64,000 bases of DNA from Tolypeutes matacus (Eukaryota; Chordata; Mammalia; Cingulata; Chlamyphoridae), in contig JAKSZT010017954.1 of the NCBI GenBank assembly GCA_026826555.1, positions 6,710,747-6,774,746 of the forward strand. The letters are read 5' to 3'. The notes below the pieces were generated by a model. That model saw only the letters and a program-made list of their open reading frames with translations, did no database searches and was not told the origin of the DNA. Every line of letters begins with the position of its first letter. Position 1 is the first letter of the stretch. Below are positions 1 through 10,524 of this stretch, in pieces. The position numbers and the translations under genes were made by a program.

Positions 1-69
1 TCCAGACTTCACCCTCCAAGAACATTGGGCTGATGGCCACACCTTCCCCAATCTCTGGGGTAGAGTCTT
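1..69 (-). repeat. Outer part of the ERV 60-bp tandem array
   Basis: The minus strand here matches the unit found at 455-740 (the 'ccccaatctctgggg' core corresponds to 'ccctaatctttggc' at 491). The SINE at 70-445 separates this part from the rest of the array, so the array extends beyond the left edge of the window. Confidence 0.55.
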
Positions 70-445
70 TTTTTTTTTTTTTAAGATTTATTTTATTTAT
101 TTATTGCCCCCCCCACCTGCCCCCGTTGTTTGCACTCACTATCTGCTCTCTGTGTCCATTTTTTGTGTGCTCTGTCTGCTCATCTTTTCTTTAGGAGGCA
201 CTAGGAACCGAACCTGGGACCCCCCATGTGGGAGAGAGGTGCACAATTGCTTGAGCCACCTCAGTTCTCTGGTTTGTTGTGTCTCTCATTGTCTTTCCTC
301 TCTGTGTCTCTTTTATTGCGTTATCTTGTTGCGTCAGCTGACTGCACCTGCCCATCTTCTCCAGGAGTCACCGGGAACCGAACCTGGGACCTCCCATGTG
401 GTCGGCAGGAGCTCAATTGCTTGAGCCACATCCTCTTCTCTAGGA
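70..445 (-). mobile_element. Dimeric DAS-type tRNA-derived SINE
   Basis: The insertion is flanked by a perfect 9-bp target duplication, tagagtctt at 61-69 and 446-454. It starts with a T-run and a 'taagatttattttatttattt' style tail, the reverse complement of a SINE A-rich tail. Two tRNA-like heads follow, each with an antisense B box ggaaccgaacc (204-214 and 374-384) and a 'caattgcttgagccac' A-box segment, spaced 170 bp. This gives a head-to-tail dimer of about 375 bp. The ORFs in this stretch are shadows of the SINE and not genes. Confidence 0.88.
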
Positions 446-454
446 TAGAGTCTT

Positions 455-740
455 AATCTCCCTAGTACAGTGAGGTGAAGGCAACATCCTCCCTAATCTT
501 TGGCATACTAGCCCAACCCTCTCAGAGCAATGAATTGGCAACCTGGACTTCCCTAATGCATGGGGGACAAGTCCACCCCTCTCAGACCTATGGGATGTCA
601 ATCTTACCCTTCCTAACACTTGGGGAATGTGCTCCATCCTCTCTGTACCCTGGGGCAGCAATACTATCCTTGAACAGTAGGCTAGAATATCTACCCTCTT
701 CAGCTGCTGGGGCAAACTCACCCTCTGTGTACACATGGGT
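455..740 (-). repeat. 60-bp tandem repeat inside the ERV internal region
   Basis: Cores ccctaatctt (491), ccctaatgca (551) and cctaacactt (611) lie exactly 60 bp apart, with weaker copies toward 670-740. On the minus strand the period equals 20 codons, and an open frame across it (736 to 440) shows a recurring L-G-R/K and S-E-R-x-G-L-V pattern. This suggests a repeat that was once translated as part of the retroviral internal protein. Copies differ by about a quarter of positions, so the array is old. Confidence 0.65.
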
Positions 741-922
741 GGGGTTTCCTCTTAGCCCAAGGAGATGTCAATTTTAGATCTCAGCTTCCATGGTTTTCCT
801 CTTAAAGCCAGTTTCCCTATCATCTTTCCCTTTCATGTCCCTTTTAATCCAGGCTGATAGTGGTTTTATTCATACAGCTCTCTCAATAAGCTTGTTGGTT
901 TTGCATGCAGGAAGCAGGGGTC

Positions 923-1255
923 CTAGTCATCAGACAGTAAAATTTTCCACAAGTCCCTCCTAGGTAACTGCATCTTTAATCCTGACTTATAAGTTCCAAG
1001 TTTAGTTAATTCCTCAAATGGTGCACTATCGTCTGGGGACTTGATTTCCAGAGGCTTGGAATTTCCAAAATCAGTTTCTGGTTTCTTTGTGCACAGCAAT
1101 TCAGTTCTCAGGTTCTCTCTCTCATCTAGCATTTTGCTGTAAGCTGCAAGGAGAAGCCAAGCCACATTCTCTGAGTTTACTTCGGAAAGTTCTTCAGCTA
1201 AATGTCCAGGCTCGCCATTTTCAAATTCTGCCTTCCATATAACATCAGGAGTCAA
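923..1255 (-). pseudogene. Broken gag-like fragment of the ERV (second segment)
   Basis: A 110-codon open stretch on the minus strand lies between the first gag-like piece (1369-1614) and the 60-bp array, all in the order expected for one retroviral internal region. It is rich in Glu, Leu and Lys and has no cysteine-histidine knuckle, no protease motif and no membrane segment. The call is by position and by the upstream primer binding site, because I cannot match the protein to a family by eye. It ends at a stop and is separated from the previous segment by about 110 bp without an open frame, so it is a decayed coding remnant. Confidence 0.45.
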
Positions 1256-1368
1256 TCTTGCTAAGTTCTCTGCAACTTTAAATCATGGATCTCCTTTCCT
1301 CTAGTTTCCAACAATAGTATCATCATTTACTTCTCAGTCCTCATAAAAAGTCTCTTTAGGGTCCATAT

Positions 1369-1614
1369 TCATACCAGCAGTCTCTTCAAAGCACTCTCTA
1401 GGCCTTTTCTATCAAACATCTCACAATTATTTCCTTCTAATGCCTTATCAAAAATAATTTCAGGCTCCATATTACTACCAACAGTCTCTTCAACACAGTC
1501 TAGGCCTATTCCAACAAGCATCTCACAATTCCTCCAAAAATACCCCTTACTCACTTCTAAAACTCTTCCAGCATTTTGGTAGTTGCAAAAGCATGACCCC
1601 ACTCCTGGTACCAA
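1369..1614 (-). pseudogene. Broken gag-like fragment of the ERV (first segment)
   Basis: An 81-codon open stretch begins on the minus strand inside the primer binding region and runs away from the LTR. It carries an approximate internal repeat: two 'ASN-MET-GLU-PRO / GLU-MET' style segments about 40 residues apart, seen in DNA as near-copies of 'agtctcttcaa' and 'catctcacaatt' at 1380-1430 and 1490-1530. It is too short for a complete gag and probably represents the N-terminal part with its start region degenerate. The function is inferred from position only. Confidence 0.4.
1596..1613 (-). other. Retroviral primer binding site, tRNA-Leu type
   Basis: On the minus strand the 18 bases read TGGTACCAGGAGTGGGGT, five bases downstream of the LTR end (1619). 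It starts with TGG, the complement of the tRNA CCA end. This sequence is typical of ERVL/MaLR elements that prime with leucine tRNA. Confidence 0.75.
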
Positions 1615-1688
1615 GTTTTGTATTAGTCAGCCAAAGGGGTGCTGATGCAAAATACCAGAAATCTGTTGGCTTTTAAAAAGGGTATTTA

Positions 1689-1976
1689 CATGGTGAGGAA
1701 TAAGCAATGGAGAAAGTCTGTAGCACATGACTCTCCTCGGAAGAGCCAGGTTTTTCCTACAAGTAGTCTTATATTACTCCTGAAGAGTCTCTATTTCAAG
1801 GTCTTCATTATGCCATTAAAATTTTTTAATAAATTATGTTCATTGATAACATATAAGAAATCAGCTAAATGGCTTCCCTGCTGTGATTGATATTTGATTA
1901 GTTTTAAAAATCAAAGTGATTTTGAAAATCTCTTGTGGTTCTAAGAATAAAAACATCCAGTTCATGGTTTAAAAAA

Positions 1977-2039
<63 letters not shown>

Positions 2040-2046
2040 AAAATAA
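1689..2046 (+). pseudogene. Retrocopy of an unidentified transcript 3' end, with A-rich tail
   Basis: The insert is bounded by a 15-bp duplication, taaaaagggtattta at 1674-1688 and 2047-2061. The left junction has TTTT before AAAA, the usual LINE-1 endonuclease target. An AATAAA lies at about 1947, some 20 bases before an A-rich tail that has turned into (AAAT)n. This is the anatomy of an LINE-1-mobilised polyadenylated RNA. An 83-codon open frame (1639-1890) crosses the junction and so is not a gene. I do not recognise the parent sequence; it may be a 3' UTR. Confidence 0.65.
1970..2046 (+). repeat. (AAAT)n microsatellite grown from the retrocopy tail
   Basis: About 17 uninterrupted aaat units follow the retrocopy body. 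The reverse-strand ORF of repeated FIYL residues across it is an artefact. Confidence 0.9.
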
Positions 2047-2544
2047 TAAAAAGGGTATTTATTTGGGGTTGAATCATACAGTTATAAGGCCATAAAGAGT
2101 AAGTTATTTCCCTCACCAAAGTCTGTTGCCATGTGTTGGAGCAAGATGGCTGCTGGTCTCAGCGAGGGTACAGCCTTCCTCTTCTTCTTAAGGCTCTGTG
2201 TTCCCAGCTTCTTCTGATCTCAGCTGTAGGCCAGCATAAGGCTCAGCTCTTTCCCCGAGGCTCTAGCATCCAAAACTAAACTGTCTATGTTCTCCTCCAT
2301 GTATTTACTTCCTTGTCTTTGAGCATCCGTTTATATAGCCCACAAAGGTAGAGGGGGGTGGTGGGGACTCAAACCGAGTCACCCTAATGACGTGGTCAAA
2401 TAAAAGTCCTAATCTTGATTTAATAAAGTAAAAGTGAAACCTCTGAATCTAATACAATCTAATATGCCCAGAGGAACAGACCAGTTTACAAACAAAATCC
2501 AATATCTATTTTTGGAATTCATATACCATACCAAACTGCCACAG

Positions 2545-2690
2545 TAGTATTATTCCCATTTAATAGGTGAAGAAGTTGAGGAATGAAAAGGTCACCCCAG
2601 CTAGTAAAAAGTAGAGATGGTGCAGCATGGATACAAGTCTGGGAATGTTTTAACTGCAACCCCTTTGCTCGTAGCCACTATGCGACAGTG
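2545..2690 (-). repeat. MIR fragment
   Basis: Contains the antisense MIR core: 'attattcccatttaatagg', 'gaagaagttgagg' and a following 'gctagtaaaaagtagagatgg'. The ERV LTR ends against it. Confidence 0.6.
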
Positions 2691-2699
2691 TCTCCTGCA

Positions 2700-3735
2700 A
2701 TATGGAATGTCCTTCCAAACATTCCAACACCAACATTCAACATCATTTCAAGTTACAATAGCTTTGTGTTAGGTCTCTTTTTCCCTGATCATTTCTTTCT
2801 CCATGAATTTGGCATAATCTTATTGGCTTTACTTATAAATCATGGCGGTATTGTTGCAAACACTTTTGAATAGAGGTACGTACATTCTCATCTTTTAAAT
2901 GTCTATTTCATTATTTTTTAAAATTCTGGTTTTAACCCACTAAATTGATTTGGTCATTTGGAGCACCTTGAGGTGTTCTCTCAGACACCAAGCAAACAGT
3001 CTTTCCAACCTCGGTGACTAATTCAGGCACTACCAATTCTGAAAAATTTATAGGGTGGGGAAAAAACTATGTAACCAAATACATATTAAGGCAGTTGGGA
3101 TAAGTCTAAAGTGAAACACTGGTTCCTGAAACGTATCCAATAGACATTCAAACATGTCACAAAAAGGGATTTTGCTCAAAAGAATTAATTGTGATGTATC
3201 CATTCCCTAACGATATTGCTCTATAGTTGAAGTGTCTTCATAATGAAATTATTGTTTCAAATACTCTTTATGAAAATGAAATGTTTCTGTGAACCCTAGA
3301 AAACTTGTTTGTTCAAAGTGAGGAAAAAATTGAATTATTTTATATTTAGCATTTTAATCCCCAAATTTTGAAGGGATATTCAACAACTGTAGTGAATTCA
3401 GAAGGTTACTTAGAGAATGAATTTTGGGTTTTTAAGAAGACTTATCAAAATAAATACATTCTGTAGCTCTTAGATGCTAAAGTCTCAGCTTTCTTCAGGT
3501 TGGACACAAAAAGGCAATCATTTACCTACAATAGCCTTCACCAGGCAGGCAGAGAATGGTTGCACAAAGATGGCTTTGGTGATACTAATTAAATTCCTAC
3601 TAGAAGTCAAATGCTTTTTGTTGTTGTTTTAATTTAGTGGCCTCTCTACAAATGAGTGCCTATTTAAATTGAATGAGAATAAGGCAAGTGGTGGAGAAGG
3701 TCATCATACATTTTTAAAAAGGAGCCAAACCAGAG
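2700..3735. other. Unassigned AT-rich DNA
   Basis: No recognisable repeat, long open frame, splice-bounded exon or RNA gene was seen. The 96-codon ORF at 2583-2873 overlaps the MIR and has no supporting features. Confidence 0.5.
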
Positions 3736-3739
3736 AACT

Positions 3740-4030
3740 AGGGTCATTATATTTAGTTAAAAAGTCTGGCTTAGTGATTCAAGGGTATGGGCTCCAGGTT
3801 TAGGTTGGGTAGGTTTGAATTTCACCACCACCAGTCGTTAGTGGAATACATTAAAGAGAAGTCACTTAACCTCTCAGTGCCTCTGTTTCTTTATCCCTAA
3901 AAGGGTATAACAATAGTATCTAATTCATGGAATTGTTGAAAGGACTAATGAGGAAGAAGGGGTTATTATATAAAAAACACTTAAAACAATGCCCTCTCCA
4001 TACCAAGTCGCAATAAATGTTAGCCATTAT
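3740..4030 (+). repeat. MIR element
   Basis: Sense MIR features in order: 'ggttgggtaggtttgaatt', 'gtcacttaacctctcagtgc', 'ctctgtttctttatccc', and 'attgttgaaaggactaatg', then 'caataaatgttagcc' near the 3' end. Confidence 0.85.
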
Positions 4031-4034
4031 CAGT

Positions 4035-6025
4035 TTTTCAAAAATTCCAAACTTGAAGCCTGCAGGCATATATGTTAAGCATAGTGCAGGTGGACTCTGT
4101 GTAGTTGCCATTATTTAGGTAGGGGTGAATGACTAATTCAGACCATGCAGACAGATTGTTCTATTCCCAAGGAAGACATAAGCCATTGACATCCAGGCAT
4201 TCTGAGGCCCTATGCTTAAAATTAGAGTATAGCAAGCTCAAGAAAATGCTGGTACAAGGAACATTTCTGTAGGAGGTACCTCACAATAGTTAGCATGCAT
4301 GGAAGATGGTACTGGGGCAGGTAATGCTGAAACCTGGTTCTATAAGGGTCCAGAGCTCAAATAATGGCACAAAGCCTTAGTTTTCTTCATTCATCCACTC
4401 TGCCTTCCCTTGGTTGGATTCCAAATTCAGGTCCCACCCAGGGGCCTCTCAGCAACATCTCCCACTCCCTTTCCTGTCTTAAACCAAGTAAGGCCCATTC
4501 TGAGCTAGAGTTGGAGTTAATATCACAAAAATTGAAAGGAATGTTGGGATACTGTTTTACCATATTGAAAGTTTGAGGTAGCAAAAAAAAACATGTTTCT
4601 GTATGTATGTGAGGGTGGAGCTGAGATAGCTTGATTCTCCAGTTAGCATTGGCTCAGAAACATGTAGACCTAGGTTTAAAGGTGAGGCCAATTCACAAAC
4701 CAACTCAGAGACTGGGACAGCTAAAATCCATGGAAAGGACATAGAGAATGGGAAGAAATAACGTTTATTGGGTTGTTTCTTCCTTGGGTATCTAGGCTGG
4801 GTCAGGGTATTTGTATTTGTGGTCTAATTTAAGCCTTGCCCAACACATGAAAGCGACTGGAAGGTTTAAAGGAGTTGGCAGTGAGGATAAAGATAAATCT
4901 GGTGTTTTGCTGAAGGGGGGTGGATTGCATGCAGAGTGAAAAGGAGGCTACAAGGTGTTCTAAAGACAGCCCTTCTGTTTGACCTAGATGTGAAGTGAGT
5001 ACTGACTTTTGTTGTTTGAAAAGCTGTAAAATTGGCCAACCATGCTATAGTCCTGATCTTGCAACCCACATATCTTATTTTTCAACAAGGAAAGTCCTTT
5101 TAAAGAGATCATAGTAAATTCTGTGTGCCATGTAAATTTGTGCCACATTTAATTCATTAGTTATATCATGTTTCTGTGCTTGTTTAACTGCTTAGAACAG
5201 ATGGTTATACCTTCTGAAGAAAAATAATTACACAGTATAAATGAACACGTCCTGCTGACAGAGTTACAACAACCCATCTCCTCAATCAAATATAGGTGAT
5301 TCAATAAAATGAGCACATAGTCTTTTACTCTGCCACCATATCTACTTAAAAACATAAGGGAGATATGTGCTATAAAGTGGGAAATCACAGTTAAGATGTA
5401 TACAGTAGGGACATAAGTATAAAATCAGGCCTTTCCAACTACCCTGGAAGAGAGAGAAGCTATCTGTTGTTGGTATCCAAGCAGGGAGGCTTTGGCTTCC
5501 TCAGTTATGACCTGTCTGTAAATGGTGATGAGATTAGAAGTGAACATTATGAAAACTAGCCAGTCCACTTTGGAAAATTATGTAAAGTATTAGCATCTGA
5601 ATGGAATCTTGTTGTGGTGGAAACAGTTGTGTTGACTCTGCAGATGATGGTCTTGGATTTTATGAATATTTTCAAACAATACTATAAAAATATCCTGGCC
5701 AAATAATATAGGGGAATAATAAATTAACTGCAGGTTCCTCCAGGCCTCCCTAATCCTGCTTATGTATCTATGAAATATGTAGGTTTGATGATGTCTAAGA
5801 AAGTCATTCTCTGGCATTGGAACTTTTCAACAAGGTCACTAGAAATGATGTGGGGGAAAGTCTTACTGCGGAGAAGTTTGCAAATTGACAGTTGTGTGGA
5901 AGGACTTAAAAGATGCAGTTGTTATGTTTATATTTTTTCTTAATTATATTCATGTTCTATGAGTAATGATTTGCAATCATTCTCTGCCCCTCACTCATGG
6001 AGAAGTCAAGAATTTTACAGTAAAA
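4035..6025. other. Unassigned DNA
   Basis: No gene seen. A weak L2/MIR-like piece may lie at 4755-4850 ('aacgtttattgggttgtttc'). Short ORFs on both strands lack any family signature. Confidence 0.45.
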
Positions 6026-6029
6026 AGAC

Positions 6030-6150
6030 CCTGAAGCCCACCAAAGCTCAGCCTCTCATTTTACAGATGAGGGAAGTGAGGCCCAGAGAGGAAAGTCTAC
6101 ACAGCTCAAGAGAGATGAGACCAGGGCCCAATTGTCCCCTCTCCAGTTAA
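6030..6150 (-). repeat. MIR fragment
   Basis: The antisense MIR core 'cattttacagatgagggaag' is followed by 'gaggcccagagagg' and 'acacagct'. Confidence 0.75.
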
Positions 6151-6154
6151 TGGA

Positions 6155-8245
6155 TTTTGCTCCTATTCTTTGCTAAAGGGCTGTTGGGGACAAGGGGAGA
6201 GGAGAGGGAGATTGGAATATGAATTTGTGAGGGTTCCCTGCCTTCACTGCCCCTAACTTTCATCTCTTTTATATGTTTATATATTGGAGTCCCGCGTAAG
6301 AAATTATTTTAAATATTCTTCTAATGTAAAACAGTTCAGAGTTTGAAAGTCACTATCCTAAGCCAAAAAAATTCTTAGGAGAGGTGATGTGTATGTGTCT
6401 CAGATATAGGTGTCACTATACCTGCTCTTTTCCTAATTCAAATGACAAAAATTGAAGCTGGACCAAACCTTGTGGAGAGTATATTCAGAAGGTAGAATAA
6501 CCAAATATTTGACAGTGGTTGAGTTAGATAGACTAGAATTTGGTCACACCCCCACATCCCTCCCCCCAATTAGACTCTGAAAAAGTAGACTTAGAAATTA
6601 GTCATGGATTTGCTATTCGACCTTACACTTTACCTGTAGACATGGCTAGAGAACCAGCAGACCCACCTGAGAAAGAAAGCAGGAAAGATCCCGTCTTGTC
6701 AAGCTTCTACAGGAGTGAATCCAGTCACGTGCGAGGAAAACATCCCACCCACGTGTTTTCTGTTTGATTCATTTAGTTGCCAGGTCTTTAGCTCCTCTCT
6801 CTGCTTTCTTCCCTGTTGGTGGGAGCCAGCCTCAAGGTCAGCCCAGCAGGATGAACCTGGAGAGGCAGTCAACCGTAGAAGGAGCTCCGTCCAGGAAGCT
6901 CCTAGGGGTTGCCGATCTATTCTCCCAAGTCTTCGTGATTGTGATTGCATCTCCCCCGTCCCCAGAGGGATCTGAATGCTGCTCTGCTCTCCCCGGAGGC
7001 TTTTCTATGCGTTTTACCTACTTCCTGTCTGTCTCCACATATCTCTCCTCTAAGGCACTTGCAGCCTCCTTCAGCAGCCCCAACCACCTCATCTCTGCCC
7101 CACCAATTTCTGGTGAGTTTCCCTTCACACATGTGCATACACTACCACCATGAAAACTTTTCCAGATATTTCCCTCAGAACTGATTAGTTCCTAAACCTA
7201 ACTTCCCAGAAGCCTCTGACTCAAAGTGACACAAAGCAGGTGGATATCCACTGATTCAAGGGTGAGCACATCCCTTTGGTTTACAAACTCCGGTTGGCAG
7301 AAGAGACCAAAGGCCCAGAGACTTGTGTGCCTCTTGGATTGCATGTCTAATTTACTTGAACTTAAGGCTCACGGTTACTTCTAAGAGATAAATCAATTTT
7401 ACTCTAAGTGGTTTCTTTGAGCAAGGATAGACTTTTTCCTCCCTTCATCTGTCTCTTTCTTCTGATTCTTTTTTCCCTTCGGCCTAAAGTAAATGAGTTT
7501 GCTGAGTGAGGTAGCAGTGATGAAAAGACATCAAGTCTTTACATCACGTTAGCACACTATTTGAGGCCTTTAAACAGTCTCATCCTCAAGTGCTTGGTAA
7601 TAAGTGTAAAAACATAATGACACGTGGCAGTGGGCATGAAGTGCATGACTCTGTGCTCAGGTCTTAGGATAATGGGGGCATTCATATGTTTCCCAAAGGA
7701 ACCCTTTGTGTTTCCAGTCCTGTGTCTTCCCAACTTCTGAAACGGCTACTTTGCTCAATTTATCTAAAGACTTCTAGGATAACCTAGGAAGCTGCTCCTC
7801 TCAAATTGCCTTCCCATTGGCATTCTGCTTGAGTTTTGGGAGCTGGTTATGGTAGCCAGTGAAACAGAGAACATTTTTCAGATGTGCAAATGTGCTGATT
7901 TGTCCTTCCAAAGAAAGTTTTCTTGGGGATAGTACTGCTAGCATGGGGAAGTGGGATCTTAGTATTAGGGGATGGTGTGAAATTTTCTCAGAATCTTTTG
8001 CAACCTCTGGTTTTGCAATTGAAATTTTTCTTTCTGAATAAGATGAATAGCTAGTAGAGCAGCATCCTGCAATTCATGGATTTAAATGTTCTGAGCATCA
8101 TACTATGTCCTTCAAAATTCAATAAGGTGTGATTAGTCTAAGCCATCTTCCTGCAAGAACCTCTCCTATTACCAACCTTCTCCTTACTCCCGTTTTGTTT
8201 TGTAATATTTTGTCAACTGAGCCACATTTCTCATATAAAGTTTAT
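6155..8245. other. Unassigned DNA with a mildly GC-richer stretch (6690-7150)
   Basis: Three overlapping + frames stay open around 6700-7180 (longest 129 codons), but none starts in a good context, carries a domain, or shows exon boundaries. They look like chance ORFs in a CT-rich, less AT-rich segment. Confidence 0.45.
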
Positions 8246-8249
8246 CATT

Positions 8250-8560
8250 CTTTTTTTTTTTTTTTTTTTTTACTACTCTGATCCATTTATTCATTAGCAT
8301 TGTATGCCTGTGATGATATCTTTTCAGTCTAAAGTGAAAGCACTGTGTTTAATGACCTTCACAGCCTTGGTGGACTCACATGTGGGTCCTCTTGGGCCTT
8401 TCTGACCACTGAGAAGAGCTCCCTAACCCCCCACAATTAACACCAATGGACCTCTGGTACCAGTCACTAAGTTTACTAGTACCTCGTGGTTTGTGCCTAA
8501 ATACCATGATGACACAGAGAAGCTCCACTTTAGGATTCTTAACTGACAAACTTTAGATAG
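8250..8560 (-). pseudogene. Possible minus-strand retrocopy 3' end
   Basis: A run of about 22 T at 8250-8271 would be a poly(A) tail on the minus strand. Fifteen bases upstream of it, in minus orientation, is AATAAA (antisense tttatt near 8287). The upstream sequence is unlike the flanking L1 and is not a repeat I recognise. I could not find a convincing target duplication, and the 5' end is a guess. Confidence 0.35.
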
Positions 8561-8654
8561 CAGGACCTTCTAATATAATTGATTTTTTTAATTAGGCATA
8601 TGATTTTCACTCCAGAGAACAGGAGGCCTTTTAGGTGAGGAAATTAAAATACAG

Positions 8655-9507
8655 AGGGTTCGTTTTTGTTTGTTTGTTTAACATTCATTTTTTTCATTAT
8701 GACTATGTATGTGTGTGTGTGTATACCATAAAATTTTCCATTTTAACCATTTTTAATTGTACAGTTCAATGGCACTAATTACATTTCTACAATTCATTAC
8801 CATGATCCATTTTCACAACCCTTTTATCACCTAAAAAAGCTCCCCAAACCCCCATGTCCCCAGTCCCTGATAACCTATAATCTACTTTCTGTCTCTATGA
8901 ATTTGCTTATTCTAAATATTTCATATAAGTGAAATCATACAACATTTTTCCTTTTATGCCTGCCTTATTCACTTTTCAAGGTTCATTCACATTGTAGCAT
9001 GTATCAGAACTTTCTTTTTTATGGCTGAATAATATTCCACTGTATGTATATCACATTTTGTTTATCCAGTCATCTTTCCACGTGCACTTGAGTTGTTTCC
9101 ACCTTTTGGCTATTGTAAATAATGCTGCTCTGAGCATTAGTGTACATGTATCTGTTTGAATCCCTGCTTTTAATTCTTTGGGGTATATAGTAAGCAGTGG
9201 AATTACTGAGTCGTATGATAATTCTGTTTAACTTTTTGAGAACCTGCCAAACTTTTCCAAAGTAGATATATCATTTTACATTCCCACTAGCAATTCACAA
9301 GAATTCTAATTTCTCTAAATCCTTGACAGCACTTGTTATTTTCCATGTTTTAAAATAATAGCCAACCTAAAGCTGTGAAGCAGTAGCCCATTATGATTTT
9401 GATTTGCATTTCTCTGATGACCACTGGTATTGTGTATCTTTCATGTGCTTGTTGGCCATTTGTATATCTTCTTAGGAGAAATATCTGTTAAAGTCCTGTG
9501 CCCAATT
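8655..9507 (-). mobile_element. Old LINE-1 3' end
   Basis: Antisense L1 3' sequence is clear: 'attttccattttaaccattt', 'gtacagttcaatggca', 'atggctgaataatattccac', 'ttgtttatccagtcatc' and 'gatttgcatttctctgatga'. It begins with a T-rich tail near 8660 and is cut by the next SINE at 'gtgcccaattta'. Confidence 0.88.
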
Positions 9508-9518
9508 TATATATATAT

Positions 9519-9943
9519 ATCTTAAGATTTATTTATTTATTCCCCCACTCACCCACCCCTGTTGTTTTGCACTCGCTGTCTGCTCTCTGTATGTTCTTCT
9601 GTGTCTGCTTGTCGTCTCTTTAGATAGCACAGGGAACCGGGAGAGAGGCGCTCAATCTCTTGTGCCATTTCAACTCCCTGGTCTGTTGCATTTCTTATTG
9701 TCTGTCCTCTGTGTCTTTTTTTGTTGTGTCATCTTGCTGAGCCAGCTCTCCACAGGGGTCAGCACTCCTGCGCAGGCCAGCACACCGTGCGGGCCAACAC
9801 TTCCTGCAGGCCAGCGCTCCACATGAGCCAGCTCTCTACTCGGGCTAGCTTGCCTTTCACCAGGAGGCCCCAGGACTCAAATCATGGACTTCCTATATGG
9901 TAGATGGGAGCCCAATTGCTTGAGCCACATCTGTTTCCTGTAT
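9519..9943 (-). mobile_element. Long DAS-type SINE inserted in old L1
   Basis: It starts with the antisense tail 'taagatttatttatttattc', carries the 'gttgttttgcactcgctgtc' body, a degenerate first tRNA-like head near 9630-9670, a GC-richer middle of short near-repeats around 'gccagc', and a second head ending 'ttgcttgagccacatc'. Flanks are AT-rich 'tatat' and a clean duplication cannot be fixed. Confidence 0.8.
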
Positions 9944-9944
9944 A

Positions 9945-10285
9945 TTTTTATATATTAAAAAATATAGTAGATTGGTTTTAAAGATCACACTGCAAGTTCA
10001 TAAAGAATCACTCAACTTTTTGGTATACCTGTTAGCTTATAAGCCAGTGGACTAGATGCCTGGCAGTTGCAGAAAGGGATAAGTCACAGACTTTGTCCTT
10101 AAGGAGTTTCTGTGCCACAAAACTAGCCACATACAGCAGTGAGTTGAAACCACTAATGTGATGTTATATTTCAGAGAATGGGAGAGAAATGACTTCTTGC
10201 CGTGATATTCCAAGACATTTGTAGAACAAGGTAGACTTGGGTAGGATCTTAAAGAAAGAATAGAATTATATAGATAAAGAGAAGT
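9945..10285. other. Unassigned DNA
   Basis: No gene or clear repeat was recognised between the SINE and the next retroposon 3' end. Confidence 0.4.
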
Positions 10286-10286
10286 G

Positions 10287-10520
10287 TCATGCAGAACTGT
10301 GTGGGAGAGAGTGTGATCTACGATGTGAACTGTGGTCTATGCTTAGTGGCAAAGCCCCAGGATGTGTATATCCATTGCAGGTGATGTGCCACACTAATGA
10401 AAGATGTTTATGTGAGATGTTATGGGAGGTATGGGAGATGGGGATCATGGGAATCCCTGTAATTTTTGTGTAACATTTATGTAATCTAAGCATCTTTTAA
10501 AATATATATGGAAAAAAAAA
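10287..10520 (+). mobile_element. L1-like retroposon 3' end (same family as 16540-19055)
   Basis: Shares 'gccacactaatgaaagatg', 'atgggaatccctgtaat' and 'taacatttatgtaatctaag' with the copies at 16.5-19 kb and ends in an A-rich tail. The antisense ORF over it is a shadow. Confidence 0.7.
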
Positions 10521-10524
10521 TAGT

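Larger units (their letters stand above)
1..2543 (-). mobile_element. ERVL/MaLR-like endogenous retrovirus remnant (LTR plus partial internal region)
   Basis: Read on the minus strand this is an LTR (2543 down to 1619), five bases, an 18-base tRNA-Leu-type primer binding site, then internal sequence that runs off the window start. The order LTR, binding site, gag-like region is what an LTR retroelement of the ERVL/MaLR class has. No second LTR is in the window. The + strand side of the LTR abuts a MIR fragment at 2545, so the element integrated into older repeat DNA. The element is interrupted by a SINE (70-445) and by a retrocopy (1689-2046), and its reading frames are broken. The class assignment rests on the primer binding site and TG...CA ends; the exact family name is not known to me. 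Confidence 0.75.
1619..2543 (-). mobile_element. LTR of the ERVL/MaLR-like element
   Basis: On the minus strand the LTR starts TGTGGCAGTTTGG (2543) and ends CTGACTAATACA (1619), so it has the TG...CA ends. After removing the retrocopy and one target duplication it is about 550 bp. On the same strand a 'tattaaatcaag' A/T-rich segment lies near 2425. The second LTR is outside the window, so age cannot be taken from LTR-LTR divergence here. Confidence 0.75.

Noticed and set aside
1904..2119. Repeated FIYL-type peptide on the minus strand
   Set aside because: It is the antisense of the (AAAT)n microsatellite in the retrocopy tail.
6540..7184. Cluster of overlapping ORFs on both strands, up to 129 codons
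   Set aside because: Several frames on both strands are open together, which points to composition and not to selection.
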